A stretch of 64,000 bases of DNA from Actinomadura opuntiae. GTDB lineage: Bacteria > Actinomycetota > Actinomycetes > Streptosporangiales > Streptosporangiaceae. Made by a program: the position numbers and the translations under genes. The stretch lies in the NCBI RefSeq assembly GCF_030283205.1, contig NZ_JASNWF010000003.1, positions 62,001 to 126,000 on the forward strand, written 5' to 3'. Below the pieces are notes generated by a model. The model saw only the letters and a list, made by a program, of their open reading frames with translations. It was not told the origin of the DNA and ran no database searches. This document shows, in pieces, positions 52,600-61,076 of the stretch (within the stretch, counting starts at the first letter, position 1; every line of letters starts with the position of its first letter).

Positions 52600-53175
52600 A
52601 TGCGCCTGGCCCCCGGATCCGACGTCCCGGCCCGCGAGCTGACCCCGGTCGGCGGCCCGCCGGTCCCCGTGCCCGACCCCGCCCGCCTCGTCCACCTGCA
52701 GTTCCGCCGGTTCGCGGGCTGCCCGATCTGCAACCTGCACCTGCGCTCGTTCGTCGTCCGGCACGCCGAGGTCGAGGCGGCGGGCATCCGCGAGGTCGTG
52801 GTGTTCCACTCGCCCGACGAGGAACTGCGCAAGCACGTCACCGGCCTGCCGTTCCCCGTGGTCGGCGACCCCTCCAAGAAGCTCTACGCCGAGTTCGGCG
52901 TAGAGTCCGGACGCCGTTCCCTGCTCGACCCGCGCGTGTGGAGCCCGCTGGTGCGGGCGGTCCTCACCGGGACGTGGCAGACGATCCGGGGCCGCGAGCA
53001 CCTGCCCTCGTCCAGCCCGGCCGGCGGCCGGCTGGGCCTGCCCGGCGACTTCCTCATCGGCCCCGACGGCCGCGTGCTCGCGGCGAAGTACGGCGAGCAC
53101 GCCTACGACCAGTGGTCGGTCGACGAGCTGCTCGCCCTGGCCGCCCAGGCCCCCGACCCGGCGCGGAAGCCGTGA
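52600..53175 (+). CDS. Peroxiredoxin-like (AhpC/TSA-type) protein
   Basis: This 191-aa protein has a thioredoxin fold with RRFAGCPICNLHLRSF near 38-53, whose CxxC (CPIC) would be the redox centre, then VVFHSPDEELRKHVTGLPFP and GLPGDFLIGPDGRVLAAKYG. It resembles the actinobacterial redoxin-like family of peroxiredoxin-like proteins. AAGGAG precedes the ATG at 52600. The stop overlaps the methyltransferase start (GTGA), and both should be under the divergent TetR repressor. Confidence 0.85.
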   Translation: MRLAPGSDVPARELTPVGGPPVPVPDPARLVHLQFRRFAGCPICNLHLRSFVVRHAEVEAAGIREVVVFHSPDEELRKHVTGLPFPVVGDPSKKLYAEFGVESGRRSLLDPRVWSPLVRAVLTGTWQTIRGREHLPSSSPAGGRLGLPGDFLIGPDGRVLAAKYGEHAYDQWSVDELLALAAQAPDPARKP

Positions 53176-53948
53176 CCGTGGAACCCTCCGACCGCGCCGC
53201 CGACGCCGCCCGCTACGAGGTGATCAGCGGCGGGTACGACGAGGCCCTCTTCGCCGCCGCCGCCATCCCTCCCGCCGGGCGCGTGCTCGACATCGGCTGC
53301 GGCTACGGCGCGACCTCGCGCCGCGCCGCGCGGCTCGCCGCGCGCGGGAGCGTCCTCGGCAACGACATCGTGGAGCCTCTGCTCGTCCAGGCACGCGCGT
53401 TCGCCGACGGCGAGGGCCTGGGCAACCTTGTGTTCGAGGCGGCCGACGCGCAGACGCATCCCTTCCCCCGCGGCGAGTTCGACGTCACGATCAGCCGGTT
53501 CGGCATGATGTTCTTCCGCGACCCCGTCGCCGCCTTCGGCAACGTCCGCCGGGCCCTGCAGGCGGATGGACGGCTGGTGTTCACGACCGTCGGGCCGCCC
53601 GAAGGCAACGACCTGCCCGGCATCGTCGCCGCCGCCATGCCCCCGGCGCCGGCGGGCGCGCCCCCTTCCGACGTGCACTCGCTGTCCGACCCCGACCGGA
53701 TCGCCGCCGTGCTCGGCGCGGCGGGGTTCGCCGACGTCCGCTCCGAACCGGTCGAGACCTCCCTCGTCCTCGGACCGGACGCGGAGGCGGCCGCCTCGTT
53801 CCTCCTCGCCTGGGGCGCCTTCGGCGGCGCCTTGGACGAGGCCGCCGCCGGACGCGCGCGGGCCGCACTGGCCGACGCGGCCCGCCCGTTCGAGACGCCC
53901 GGCGGCGTCCGGCTGCGGAGCACCGCATGGCTGGTCACGGCGGTGTGA
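53172..53948 (+). CDS. Class I SAM-dependent methyltransferase
   Basis: This 258-aa protein has motif I RVLDIGCGYGATSRRAA near 37, motif II VLGNDIVEPLLVQA, VFEAADAQTHPFP, and FDVTISRFGMMFFRDPVAAF as motif IV. A C-terminal extension holds SLSDPDRIAAVLGAAGFADV, typical of UbiE/COQ5-like methyltransferases. Starting GTG overlaps the redoxin stop, indicating coupling. The acceptor is unknown. It lies 4 bp from the stop of the convergent oxidoreductase. Confidence 0.85.
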   Translation: MTVEPSDRAADAARYEVISGGYDEALFAAAAIPPAGRVLDIGCGYGATSRRAARLAARGSVLGNDIVEPLLVQARAFADGEGLGNLVFEAADAQTHPFPRGEFDVTISRFGMMFFRDPVAAFGNVRRALQADGRLVFTTVGPPEGNDLPGIVAAAMPPAPAGAPPSDVHSLSDPDRIAAVLGAAGFADVRSEPVETSLVLGPDAEAAASFLLAWGAFGGALDEAAAGRARAALADAARPFETPGGVRLRSTAWLVTAV

Positions 53949-53951
53949 GCG

Positions 53952-54932
53952 TCAGCCGCGCACCGCGAGGACGAGCTTGCCGGTGGTGGCGCCGGACTCG
54001 ATCCGCCGGTGCGCCTCGGCGGCCCGCTCCAGCGGCAGCGACTCGACCCGCACCCGCAGGTCACCGGAGGCCGCGGCGGTCACGGCGCGGTGCAACGCAC
54101 GGCCCGCGTCCGCGGGGAACGCGGCCGAGAACGCGGCGAGGTTGAACCCCGACACCGTCTTGTTGGCGAACCACAGCTCGTTCGCCGACACGCCCACGTC
54201 GTCCGCTCCGGACGCGTTTCCCATGACGATCATCCGGCCCATCGGGGCGAGCGCGTCGAGGCTGGCGCGGCGCGCCGGACCGCCGACCATGTCCACGACG
54301 ATGTCGAACCCGCGCCCGCCGGTGAGGCCGGCGACCCGGTCCGGCAGCTCGTCGCGGAGCACGACGTCGTCGTAGCCGAAGCCGCGGGCCGTCTCGATCT
54401 TCGCCGGGCCGCCGACGGTGCCGACGACCCGGCCCGCGCCGAGCAGCCGGGCGGCCTGGCCGAGCTGGCTGCCCACTCCCCCGGCGGCCGCGTGCACCAG
54501 CACGGTCTCGCCCGGCTCGATGCGCGCCACCCGGTCCAGCACGAGGAACGCCGTCGTGCTGTTGGACGGCACGGCCGCCGCGACGTCCAGGCCGAGATCG
54601 AGGCCGTCCAGCGGCGCGACCAGGTCGGCGGAGGTGACGGCGACCTCGGCGTACCCGCCGCTGTCCACGATCGTCAGCGCGGCGACGGGCTGGCCGGGCC
54701 GCAGGCCCTCGACCTCGGGGCCGACCGCGCGGACGTGCCCGGACACCTCGATGCCGGGGACGAACGGCAGCGGCACGTCCACGACGCCCCGCCGGTACAG
54801 CACCTCGGCGAAGTTGGCGCCCGCGTAGGCGACGTCGATCGACACCTGGCCCGGCCCCGGCTCGGGGACCTTGACCTCGTCCACGCGCAGTACGTCGGCC
54901 TCGCCGAACGCGGGAATGGTGACGGCCTTCAT
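53952..54932 (-). CDS. Zinc-less medium-chain (quinone oxidoreductase-type) dehydrogenase
   Basis: This 326-aa MDR protein has the GroES-like N-domain (AYAGANFAEVLYRRGVVDVP, FVPGIEVSGHVRAVG) and a Rossmann domain with VLVHAAAGGVGSQLGQAARL near 146 and MGRMIVMGNASG. No zinc ligands are visible, so it groups with NADPH:quinone oxidoreductase. The start shares one base with the upstream aldo/keto reductase stop (TGATG), so the two genes are coupled. Confidence 0.88.
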   Translation of the reverse strand: MKAVTIPAFGEADVLRVDEVKVPEPGPGQVSIDVAYAGANFAEVLYRRGVVDVPLPFVPGIEVSGHVRAVGPEVEGLRPGQPVAALTIVDSGGYAEVAVTSADLVAPLDGLDLGLDVAAAVPSNSTTAFLVLDRVARIEPGETVLVHAAAGGVGSQLGQAARLLGAGRVVGTVGGPAKIETARGFGYDDVVLRDELPDRVAGLTGGRGFDIVVDMVGGPARRASLDALAPMGRMIVMGNASGADDVGVSANELWFANKTVSGFNLAAFSAAFPADAGRALHRAVTAAASGDLRVRVESLPLERAAEAHRRIESGATTGKLVLAVRG

Positions 54933-55951
54933 CAGTAACGCCCTCCAACGGCCGCGGGAACGGCGTCCAGCTCGGCCAGGTCGGTCTCGGTGAGGTCCAG
55001 GTCGGCGGCGGCGGCGTTGTCGCGCAGGTACCGCTGCTTCTTGGTGCCGGGGATCGGGATGACGTGCTCGCCCTGCGCGAGCGTCCAGGCGATGGCTACC
55101 TGCGCCGAGGTGGCGCCGTGCCGCTCGGCGACCGCCTTGACGACGTCGACGATGCGCAGGTTGGCCTTCAGCGCCTCCTCCTGGAAGCGCGGGTTGGCGC
55201 CCCGGAAGTCGCCGTCCTCGAAGTCGGCGGCGGTGACGGTCCCGGTGAGGAAACCGCGGCCGAGCGGCGAGAACGGCACGAACGCGGCGCCGTTGGCGGC
55301 GCACCAGCCGACCACGTCGCCCGCGTCGCCGGTGCCGCCGACACCGGAGGCGGGGCCCGCGCCGTCGCCGGAGGCGCCCGCCGCCGGCTGCCCCAGCGCG
55401 TCCCGCGTCCACAGCGACAGCTCGGACTGGATCGCCGCGACCGGGTGGATCGCGTGGGCCTCGGCCGCCTGCGCGACGCTCACCTCCGACAGCCCGAGCC
55501 GGCGCACCTTGCCCTCGGCGACCAGCTCGGCCATCGCGCCCCAGGTGTCGGCCAGCGGCACGTCGGGGTCGATGCGGTGCAGGTAGTACAGGTCGATCAC
55601 GTCGGTGCCCAGGCGGCGCAGGCTGTCCTCGGCGGAGCCCTTCACGTGCTCGGGCCGCCCGTTCCGGACGATCTTCCGGGTGGCGAGCGACTCCACGACC
55701 AGGCCCGTCTTGGTGGCGAGCACCGCGTCGTCGCGGCGGCCGGCAAGGGCCCGGCCGACGAGCGTCTCGTTGTGGCCGTCGCCGTACGGCTGCGCGGTGT
55801 CCAGGAACGTGACGCCCAGGTCGAGCGCCTCGCGGATCAGCGCCACCGACGCGTCGTCGTCGCGCTCGGACTCGGTGTAGGCCCAGCTCATCCCCATGCA
55901 GCCCAGGCCGACGGCGCCCACCTGCGTACCCGCGAAATCGCGCTTCCTCAT
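54932..55951 (-). CDS. Aldo/keto reductase with internal Gly/Ala-rich insert
   Basis: This 339-aa aldo/keto reductase is related to the AKR13/yeast YakC type. It has VGLGCMGMSWAYTES near 14, TFLDTAQPYGDGHNETLVG with catalytic Asp/Tyr, ATKTGLVVE with the Lys, and LYYLHRIDPDVPL with the His. A ~26-residue low-complexity insert (starting GQPAAGASGDGAGP) lies between the Glu/Leu-rich helix and VVGWCAANGAAFVPFSPLG. GGAGAGAG precedes the ATG. It follows the MmyB-type regulator gene and precedes the coupled MDR gene. Confidence 0.87.
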   Translation of the reverse strand: MRKRDFAGTQVGAVGLGCMGMSWAYTESERDDDASVALIREALDLGVTFLDTAQPYGDGHNETLVGRALAGRRDDAVLATKTGLVVESLATRKIVRNGRPEHVKGSAEDSLRRLGTDVIDLYYLHRIDPDVPLADTWGAMAELVAEGKVRRLGLSEVSVAQAAEAHAIHPVAAIQSELSLWTRDALGQPAAGASGDGAGPASGVGGTGDAGDVVGWCAANGAAFVPFSPLGRGFLTGTVTAADFEDGDFRGANPRFQEEALKANLRIVDVVKAVAERHGATSAQVAIAWTLAQGEHVIPIPGTKKQRYLRDNAAAADLDLTETDLAELDAVPAAVGGRY

Positions 55952-55976
55952 AATCGCTCTCTCTCCTTCATCCGGT

Positions 55977-55990
55977 TCGTTCGAGAACGA
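55977..55990. promoter_or_regulatory. Dyad upstream of aldo/keto reductase
   Basis: TCGTTC-GA-GAACGA is a perfect 6-bp inverted repeat with a 2-nt centre, 26 bp upstream of the start at 55951. A likely binding site for the adjacent MmyB-type regulator. Confidence 0.4.
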
Positions 55991-56065
55991 TCGTGCCGGA
56001 CGGGGCGGAGAGCAGACAGACTCCGTTCATCCTGGGTGTGCCACCACCACCCTGGCGGGCGGGGG

Positions 56066-56926
56066 TCAGCTCGCGGCGGCGAGCCCGCGGCGCGACATCA
56101 GCCTCTCCAGGCGTTCGAGGGTGCCGGTGCCGGGGCGCGGGTTCTGCAGGACGAGGTTGGTGCCGGGACGGTCGGCCAGCGGCAGCAGCGTCCCCTCGAA
56201 GATCATCTCGCCGGCCTCCGGGTGCCGGACGCCCTTCACCGCCTGGGCGGCCGCGCTCACCTCGTGCCGGGGCCACAGCTCGGCGAACTCCGGGCTGGCC
56301 GCCATCATGTCCTCGGCGATCCGGCCGAACTCGGGATCGTCGGGATGGCGGGCGGCGTCCGCGCGGAAGCGCGCCACGACGTCCGGCGCGGCCGCGGCCC
56401 ATTCCATGTGCATCTCCCGGTAGCGGGCGTTGGTGAAGAACGACACCAGGCAGTTGTGGTCGGTGTCGCCGAACCCGAACACCGCGCGGGCCGCGTCGTT
56501 GATCGCGACGAAGTTCCAGTGCCGGTCGCGGACGTAGGCGGGCCGCGGCGACCAGGCGTCCAGCACCCGCCGCAGCTCCGGGGTGATCGGGGCGGCGGGC
56601 CCGGCCTCCCGCTGCGGCGGGTTCAGCCCGGCCAGCAGGTAGAGGTGCTCGCGTTCGGCGGCGTCGAGCCGCAGCGCCCGGGTGATGGCGTCCAGCACCT
56701 CCCCGGACACCTTGATGTCGCGGCCCTGCTCCAGCCACGTGTACCAGGACACCCCGACGCCCGCGAGCACCGCGACCTCCTCGCGGCGCAGGCCCGGGGT
56801 CCGGCGCCGGCCCGCGTCGGGCATGCCGACGTCGGCGGGCATCAGCCGGGCGCGGCGGGTGCGCAGGAAGTCGCGCATCTCCTCGCGGCGGCGGTCGGTG
56901 GCGGAGGCGGGGGTCGAACGGGCCAT
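56066..56926 (-). CDS. XRE regulator with MmyB-like ligand-binding domain
   Basis: This 286-aa protein starts with an XRE HTH (RTPGLRREEVAVLAGVGVSW, YTWLEQGRDIKVS) and a C-terminal MmyB-like PAS-type domain (WNFVAINDAARAVFGFG, NCLVSFFTNARYREMHMEW, FVAELWPRHEVSA-like, NLVLQNPRPG). MmyB-type domains bind small fatty or aromatic ligands. In actinomycetes these regulators often lie next to oxidoreductases, as here, where the aldo/keto reductase follows on the same strand. A dyad just upstream of its ATG suggests autoregulation. Confidence 0.9.
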   Translation of the reverse strand: MARSTPASATDRRREEMRDFLRTRRARLMPADVGMPDAGRRRTPGLRREEVAVLAGVGVSWYTWLEQGRDIKVSGEVLDAITRALRLDAAEREHLYLLAGLNPPQREAGPAAPITPELRRVLDAWSPRPAYVRDRHWNFVAINDAARAVFGFGDTDHNCLVSFFTNARYREMHMEWAAAAPDVVARFRADAARHPDDPEFGRIAEDMMAASPEFAELWPRHEVSAAAQAVKGVRHPEAGEMIFEGTLLPLADRPGTNLVLQNPRPGTGTLERLERLMSRRGLAAAS

Positions 56927-56930
56927 GGCG

Positions 56931-56948
56931 CCACCATATCCGGTGGCC
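56931..56948. promoter_or_regulatory. Dyad upstream of MmyB-type regulator
   Basis: GCCACC-ATATCC-GGTGGC is a perfect 6-bp inverted repeat with a 6-nt AT-containing spacer, 5 bp upstream of ATG 56926. It could be an autoregulatory operator; the minus-strand -10-like TATGGT lies inside it. Confidence 0.4.
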
Positions 56949-56993
56949 AGGCCGTGATCGCCGAGGACGGCGGCCGCTCCCGCGCCGGGCCGG

Positions 56994-58184
56994 TCACGTG
57001 GCCAGGACGGTCCCGGACGCCCGCAGCCGCTCGATGGCCGCGCCGTCGCGTCCCAGCTCGCGCAGCACCGCCTCGGTGTGCTCGCCGAGGGCCGGGACCG
57101 GGTCCATCCGCGCCTCGACGTCGGCGAAGGTGATCGGCGGGCGGATGGCGCGGATCGTCCCGACCGGGGAGCCGACCTCGCGCCAGCGGTCGCGCTCGGA
57201 GAGCTGCGGATGCGCGATCAGCCCGTGCCCGTCGTTCAGCGACGCGTTCGCCACGCCCGCCTCGTCCAGCCGCCGCAGCAGTTCCTCGCGGCCCATCCCG
57301 GACGTGACGCCGGAGACGATCGCGTCCACCTTCTCGCGGTTGCGGACCCGCGCCTGGTTCGTGGCGTATTCGGGATCGGTGACCAGGTCGGGACGGTCCA
57401 GCACGCCGGTGGCCAGCGCCGCCCAGCCCCGGTCGTTCTGCACGCCGATGACGACGTCGACGCCGTCGGCCGTGGGGTAGGCGTCGTACGGGGAGATCAC
57501 CGGATGGCTGAGCCGGGTGCGCGGCGGCACGGCACCGGTGTAGAGGGTCGTGTACATCGCCTGGCCCATCCACTCGGCGACCGCGTCGAACATCGTGACC
57601 TCGATCGCCGCGCCCTCGCCGGTGGTGCCGCGCCGGACGAGCGCCGCGAGCGTCCCGGAGAAGGCGTACATCCCGGCGGCGATGTCGGCCAGCGGCGAGC
57701 CCGCCTTCACCGGCGTCTCCGGGGTGCCGGTGACCGAGATCAGCCCGGCCTCGGCCTGGACGAGCATGTCGTAGGCGCGTTTGTCGCGGTACGGGCCGCG
57801 CGTCCCGTACCCGGACATGTCGACGACGATCAGCCGCGGGTCGCGGGCCCGCAGCGCGTCCGCGCCGAACCCGAGGCGTGCGGCGGCGCCCGGCGCGAGG
57901 TTCTGCAGGAACACGTCGGCGCCCGCGACCAGCTCGGCCAGGATCGCGCGCCCCTCCTCCTGCTTGAGGTCGAGCGCGACCGACTCCTTCGACCGGTTCA
58001 GCCAGGCGAAGTGGGTGCCGAGGCCGCCGCGCACGTTGGCGTCATAGGCGCGGGCGAAGTCGCCGCCGTCGACCCGTTCGACCTTGATGACGCGGGCGCC
58101 GAGGTCGGCGAGCTGCCGGGTGGCGAACGGCGCCGCCACCGCTTGCTCCAGCGCGACGACGGTGATGCCTTCGAGGGGGAGCAC
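56994..58184 (-). CDS. CaiB/BaiF family (class III) CoA-transferase
   Basis: This 396-aa class III CoA-transferase has the N-terminal VVALEQAVAAPFATRQLADL, the LNRSKESVALDLKQEEGRA segment, DVFLQNLAPGAAARLGFG, and the region YDMLVQAEAGLISVTG, in which the catalytic Asp transfers CoA as an acyl-aspartate intermediate. It starts ATG 58184, and the following acyl-CoA dehydrogenase stop lies 6 bp upstream. It is the last gene of the minus-strand acyl-CoA catabolic run. Confidence 0.92.
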   Translation of the reverse strand: MLPLEGITVVALEQAVAAPFATRQLADLGARVIKVERVDGGDFARAYDANVRGGLGTHFAWLNRSKESVALDLKQEEGRAILAELVAGADVFLQNLAPGAAARLGFGADALRARDPRLIVVDMSGYGTRGPYRDKRAYDMLVQAEAGLISVTGTPETPVKAGSPLADIAAGMYAFSGTLAALVRRGTTGEGAAIEVTMFDAVAEWMGQAMYTTLYTGAVPPRTRLSHPVISPYDAYPTADGVDVVIGVQNDRGWAALATGVLDRPDLVTDPEYATNQARVRNREKVDAIVSGVTSGMGREELLRRLDEAGVANASLNDGHGLIAHPQLSERDRWREVGSPVGTIRAIRPPITFADVEARMDPVPALGEHTEAVLRELGRDGAAIERLRASGTVLAT

Positions 58185-58190
58185 GAAAGA

Positions 58191-59366
58191 TCAGCCCTCC
58201 AGCAGCCGGCGGCCGATGATCATCTTCTGGATGTCGGCGGTGCCCTCGCCGATCAGCAGCATCGGCGCCTCCCGGTAGAGCCGCTCGATCTCGTACTCCT
58301 TGGAGTAGGCGTAGCCGCCGTGGATGCGGAACGCGTCCTCCACGACCTCCTTGCAGTACTCGCTGGCCAGGTACTTGGCCATGCCGGCCTCCAGGTCGTT
58401 GCGCTCGCCGGAGTCCTTGCGGCGCGCCGCCATCACCATCATCTGGTGGGCGGCCTCGACCTTGGTCGCCATCTCGGCGAGCCGGAACATCACGGCCTGA
58501 TGCTCGGCGATCGGCTTGCCGAACGTCTCGCGCTGCCGCGCGTAGTCGATCGCCAGCTCGTAGGCGCGGCGGGCGACGCCGCAGCCGCGCGCGGCAACGT
58601 TGACGCGTCCGACCTCGACGCCGTCCATCATCTGGTAGAAGCCGCGCCCCGGCGCCCCGCCGAGGACCTGCGCGGACGGGATCCGGTAGGAGTCGAAGAC
58701 CAGCTCGGTGGTGTCGACGCCCTTGTACCCCATCTTCTCGATCTTGCCGGGGACGGTCAGGCCGGGCGCGACCTCACCGAAGCCGGGCGTCTTGTCGACC
58801 AGGAACGTCGTCATGCCGCGGTGGCCTGCATCGGGGTCGGTTTTGACGAGCGTGGCGACGAGGTTGGCGGAGCCGCCGTTGGTCAGCCACATCTTCTGGC
58901 CGTCGATGACGTACTCGTCGCCGTCGGGGACGGCGCGGGTCTTGATCGCCGACACGTCCGAGCCGCACCCCGGCTCCGACATCGAGAACGCGCCGCGGAT
59001 CTCCCCGGTCGCCATCTTCGGCAGGTAGTGCGCCTTCTGCTCCGGCGTGCCGTGGTGGGTGATCATCCAGGCGACGATGAAGTGGGTGTTGACGATGCCG
59101 GACACGCTCATCCAGCCGCGCGACAGCTCCTCCACCGCCAGCGCGTAGGTCAGCAGCGACTCGCTGAGCCCGCCGTGCTCCTCGCCGATCGTCAGCCCGA
59201 ACAGGCCGAGGTCCTTCATCCCGTCGACGATCGCCTGCGGGTAGGCGTCGGCGTGCTCCAGCTCCGTGGCGACCGGGAGGATCTCCTTGTCGACGAACGC
59301 GCGCACCGTCGCGACGATCTCCCGTTGCTCGTCCGACAGCCCGTAGGTCTGCTGCAGCCTGCTCAC
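58191..59366 (-). CDS. Acyl-CoA dehydrogenase
   Basis: This 391-aa FAD-dependent dehydrogenase introduces the alpha-beta double bond into an acyl-CoA. It has AFSMSEPGCGSDVSAIKTRA near 128 (FAD/substrate motif), a conserved KMWLTNGG, MGYKGVDTTELVFDSYRIP, and LIGEGTADIQKMII at the C-terminus. GAAHQMMVMAAR-like helices form the core. GTG 59366 has GGGAGGAA ahead. Together with the enoyl-CoA hydratase upstream and CaiB downstream it forms a short beta-oxidation operon. Confidence 0.92.
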   Translation of the reverse strand: MSRLQQTYGLSDEQREIVATVRAFVDKEILPVATELEHADAYPQAIVDGMKDLGLFGLTIGEEHGGLSESLLTYALAVEELSRGWMSVSGIVNTHFIVAWMITHHGTPEQKAHYLPKMATGEIRGAFSMSEPGCGSDVSAIKTRAVPDGDEYVIDGQKMWLTNGGSANLVATLVKTDPDAGHRGMTTFLVDKTPGFGEVAPGLTVPGKIEKMGYKGVDTTELVFDSYRIPSAQVLGGAPGRGFYQMMDGVEVGRVNVAARGCGVARRAYELAIDYARQRETFGKPIAEHQAVMFRLAEMATKVEAAHQMMVMAARRKDSGERNDLEAGMAKYLASEYCKEVVEDAFRIHGGYAYSKEYEIERLYREAPMLLIGEGTADIQKMIIGRRLLEG

Positions 59367-59418
59367 GTTCCGTTCCTCCCGAGTCGGACACCTGCGCTGG
59401 ACATGTGGGGGCGGCGGC

Positions 59419-60222
59419 TCAGCGGCCCTCGAAGCGGGGCGGGCGGCGCTCGGCGAACGCGGCGCGGCCCTCGGCGAAGTCGGCGGTGCCGAACAGCCCG
59501 GCCTGCTCCTCCCGCTCGGCCTCCAGCAACCGCTCCAGGCTGTGGTCGGCGCGAGCGAGCAGCCGCTTGGCGGCGGCGACCGACAGCGGGGCCAGCGTCG
59601 CGGCCTCGGCGGCCAGCTCCAGCGCCGCGTCCAGCGCCTTGCCGGAGGGGGCGAGCGAGTCGGCGAGCCCGATGTCGTAGGCGCGCGTCGCGGGCACAGT
59701 GCGGCCGAAGACGAGCATCTCCTTGGCTCGGCCCATTCCGACGCGCTGCGGGAGCGTCCACAGCAGCCCGCCGTCGGCGACGAGGCCCACCTTGCCGAAG
59801 GCGGCGACGAACCGGGCGTCCTCGGCGGCCACCACGTGGTCGCAGACGGCGGCGAGCGACACCCCGAGCCCGGCGGCGGCACCCTCGACGGCCGCGATCA
59901 CCGGCGTCCCGCAGGTCGCGATGGTCCAGACGGCCTGGTGCACGGGTGCCAGCCGCTCGCGCACCGCGTCGGGCCCGGCGCCCTCCATCGAGCGCAGGTC
60001 GCCGCCCGCCGAGAACGTGCCGCCCGCGCCCGTCAGCACGACCGCGCGGACGTCGGGGTCGTCGGCCGCGCGTTGCACCTCTTCCAGGAGCCGCAGGCGC
60101 ATCGGGATGTCGATCGCGTTGCGCGCCTCGGGACGGTTCAGCGTCAGGACGCGGGTGGCGCCGTGGTCGGTCACCGCGACCACATCGTCCGGCCGGTCGC
60201 CGGCGATGCCCTGCTGGCCCAT
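59419..60222 (-). CDS. Enoyl-CoA hydratase/isomerase
   Basis: This 267-aa crotonase-fold enzyme shows NRPEARNAIDIPMRLRLLEE near 36, the oxyanion loops VLTGAGGTFSAGGDLRSMEG near 72 and CGTPVIAAVEGAAAGLGVSL near 112, and a C-terminal ADFAEGRAAFAERRPPRFEGR. GGAGGG precedes the ATG at 60222. A run of T and TATAAAA-like sequence just upstream (60232-60245 on the minus strand) is a likely promoter. It probably pairs with the acyl-CoA dehydrogenase 50 bp downstream. Confidence 0.9.
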   Translation of the reverse strand: MGQQGIAGDRPDDVVAVTDHGATRVLTLNRPEARNAIDIPMRLRLLEEVQRAADDPDVRAVVLTGAGGTFSAGGDLRSMEGAGPDAVRERLAPVHQAVWTIATCGTPVIAAVEGAAAGLGVSLAAVCDHVVAAEDARFVAAFGKVGLVADGGLLWTLPQRVGMGRAKEMLVFGRTVPATRAYDIGLADSLAPSGKALDAALELAAEAATLAPLSVAAAKRLLARADHSLERLLEAEREEQAGLFGTADFAEGRAAFAERRPPRFEGR

Positions 60223-60266
60223 CGGTCCCTCCTGGCTATTTTTTATACGATTCATCCCGGTCGCGT

Positions 60267-60956
60267 TCAGGCGGTCTGGTCGGCCCAGAACCCCTGCGCC
60301 TCAAGGTGGACGACGAGCAGCGTGCCGGCGTGCCGGATGTGGGCGCGCATCGCGTTGCGCGCGCCGTCGGGATCTTCGGCCCGCAGCGCCGTCAGGATCA
60401 GATGGTGGTCGTCCACCGACGCCTGGGGCCAGCCCTGGATGCTGGAGTAGAACCGGCGCGGCGCGTATCGCACCACGAGCTGCAGCAACCAGGCCGTCTT
60501 CGGCGACTGGGCGCACAGGTTGATGACCCGGTGGAACTGGTGGTTGGCGCGCTCGATGCCCTCGGCGTCACCGGCCTTGGACGCCTGCTCCAGCAGCCCC
60601 TGCGTCCGGTCGAGGCTCTCCAGCTCGGTCTGCGCGATCTTCTCGGCGGCGCGGGCGGCCAGCTCGCCGGCGAAGTACGCCTGCGCCTCGAACAGGTCCT
60701 GGACGTCCTGGCGCGACAGCGGCGCGGGCATGAACCCGCGGCGCGGCTCCAGCGTGACGAAGCCCTCGCCGCGCAGCGAGAGCAGCGCCTCGCGGACCGG
60801 CGTGACGCTGATCCCGAGGTCCTCGGCGATCCGTTCCAGCCGCAGGAACTCCCCGTGCCTGACCTGGCCCGACATGATGAGCTCGCGGACGTAGGCGGCG
60901 ACCTCGTCGCTGAGCTGGCGGCGCCTGCCGAGGGCCGGGCCACCGGAAACCACCAC
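60267..60956 (-). CDS. GntR-family (FCD-domain) regulator
   Basis: This 229-aa regulator has the winged-helix DNA-binding domain (RRQLSDEVAAYVRELIMSGQ, LERIAEDLGISVTPVREALL, RGEGFVTLEPRRGFMPAPLS). A helical FCD domain follows, with FEAQAYFAGELAARAAEKI, ANHQFHRVINLCAQS and DDHHLILTALRAEDPDGARN, the His and Asp providing a metal/ligand site. FadR-type GntR proteins respond to acyl-CoA or organic acids. It lies between the two acyl-CoA catabolic arms and is divergent from the 61077 gene. Confidence 0.92.
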   Translation of the reverse strand: MVVSGGPALGRRRQLSDEVAAYVRELIMSGQVRHGEFLRLERIAEDLGISVTPVREALLSLRGEGFVTLEPRRGFMPAPLSRQDVQDLFEAQAYFAGELAARAAEKIAQTELESLDRTQGLLEQASKAGDAEGIERANHQFHRVINLCAQSPKTAWLLQLVVRYAPRRFYSSIQGWPQASVDDHHLILTALRAEDPDGARNAMRAHIRHAGTLLVVHLEAQGFWADQTA

Positions 60957-61000
60957 GTGTAATCGTCTCCCGCGCGCTGCGTCCGCCGGCCGTCGTCACG

Positions 61001-61036
61001 TTGACAACCGGTGTTTTCAAATCAAATATATGAAAA
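61001..61036. promoter_or_regulatory. Promoter and GntR-type operator of the 61077 gene
   Basis: TTGACA (61001-61006) and AAATAT (61024-61029) at 17-bp spacing form a strong promoter. TTTTCA (61014-61019) and TGAAAA (61031-61036) make an inverted repeat around the -10. The AT-rich character stands out in this GC-rich sequence. The divergent GntR gene begins about 45 bp to the left. Confidence 0.6.
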
Positions 61037-61076
61037 GGCGTTCGAAAGCGCCAGGGGCGGGAGGAGACCGGCAGCC

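Noticed and set aside
57078..60962. Long plus-strand frame (~1300 codons) opposite the CaiB, dehydrogenase, hydratase and GntR genes
   Set aside because: It is antisense to four clear genes and has the His/Val/Asp/Arg composition of a shadow frame.
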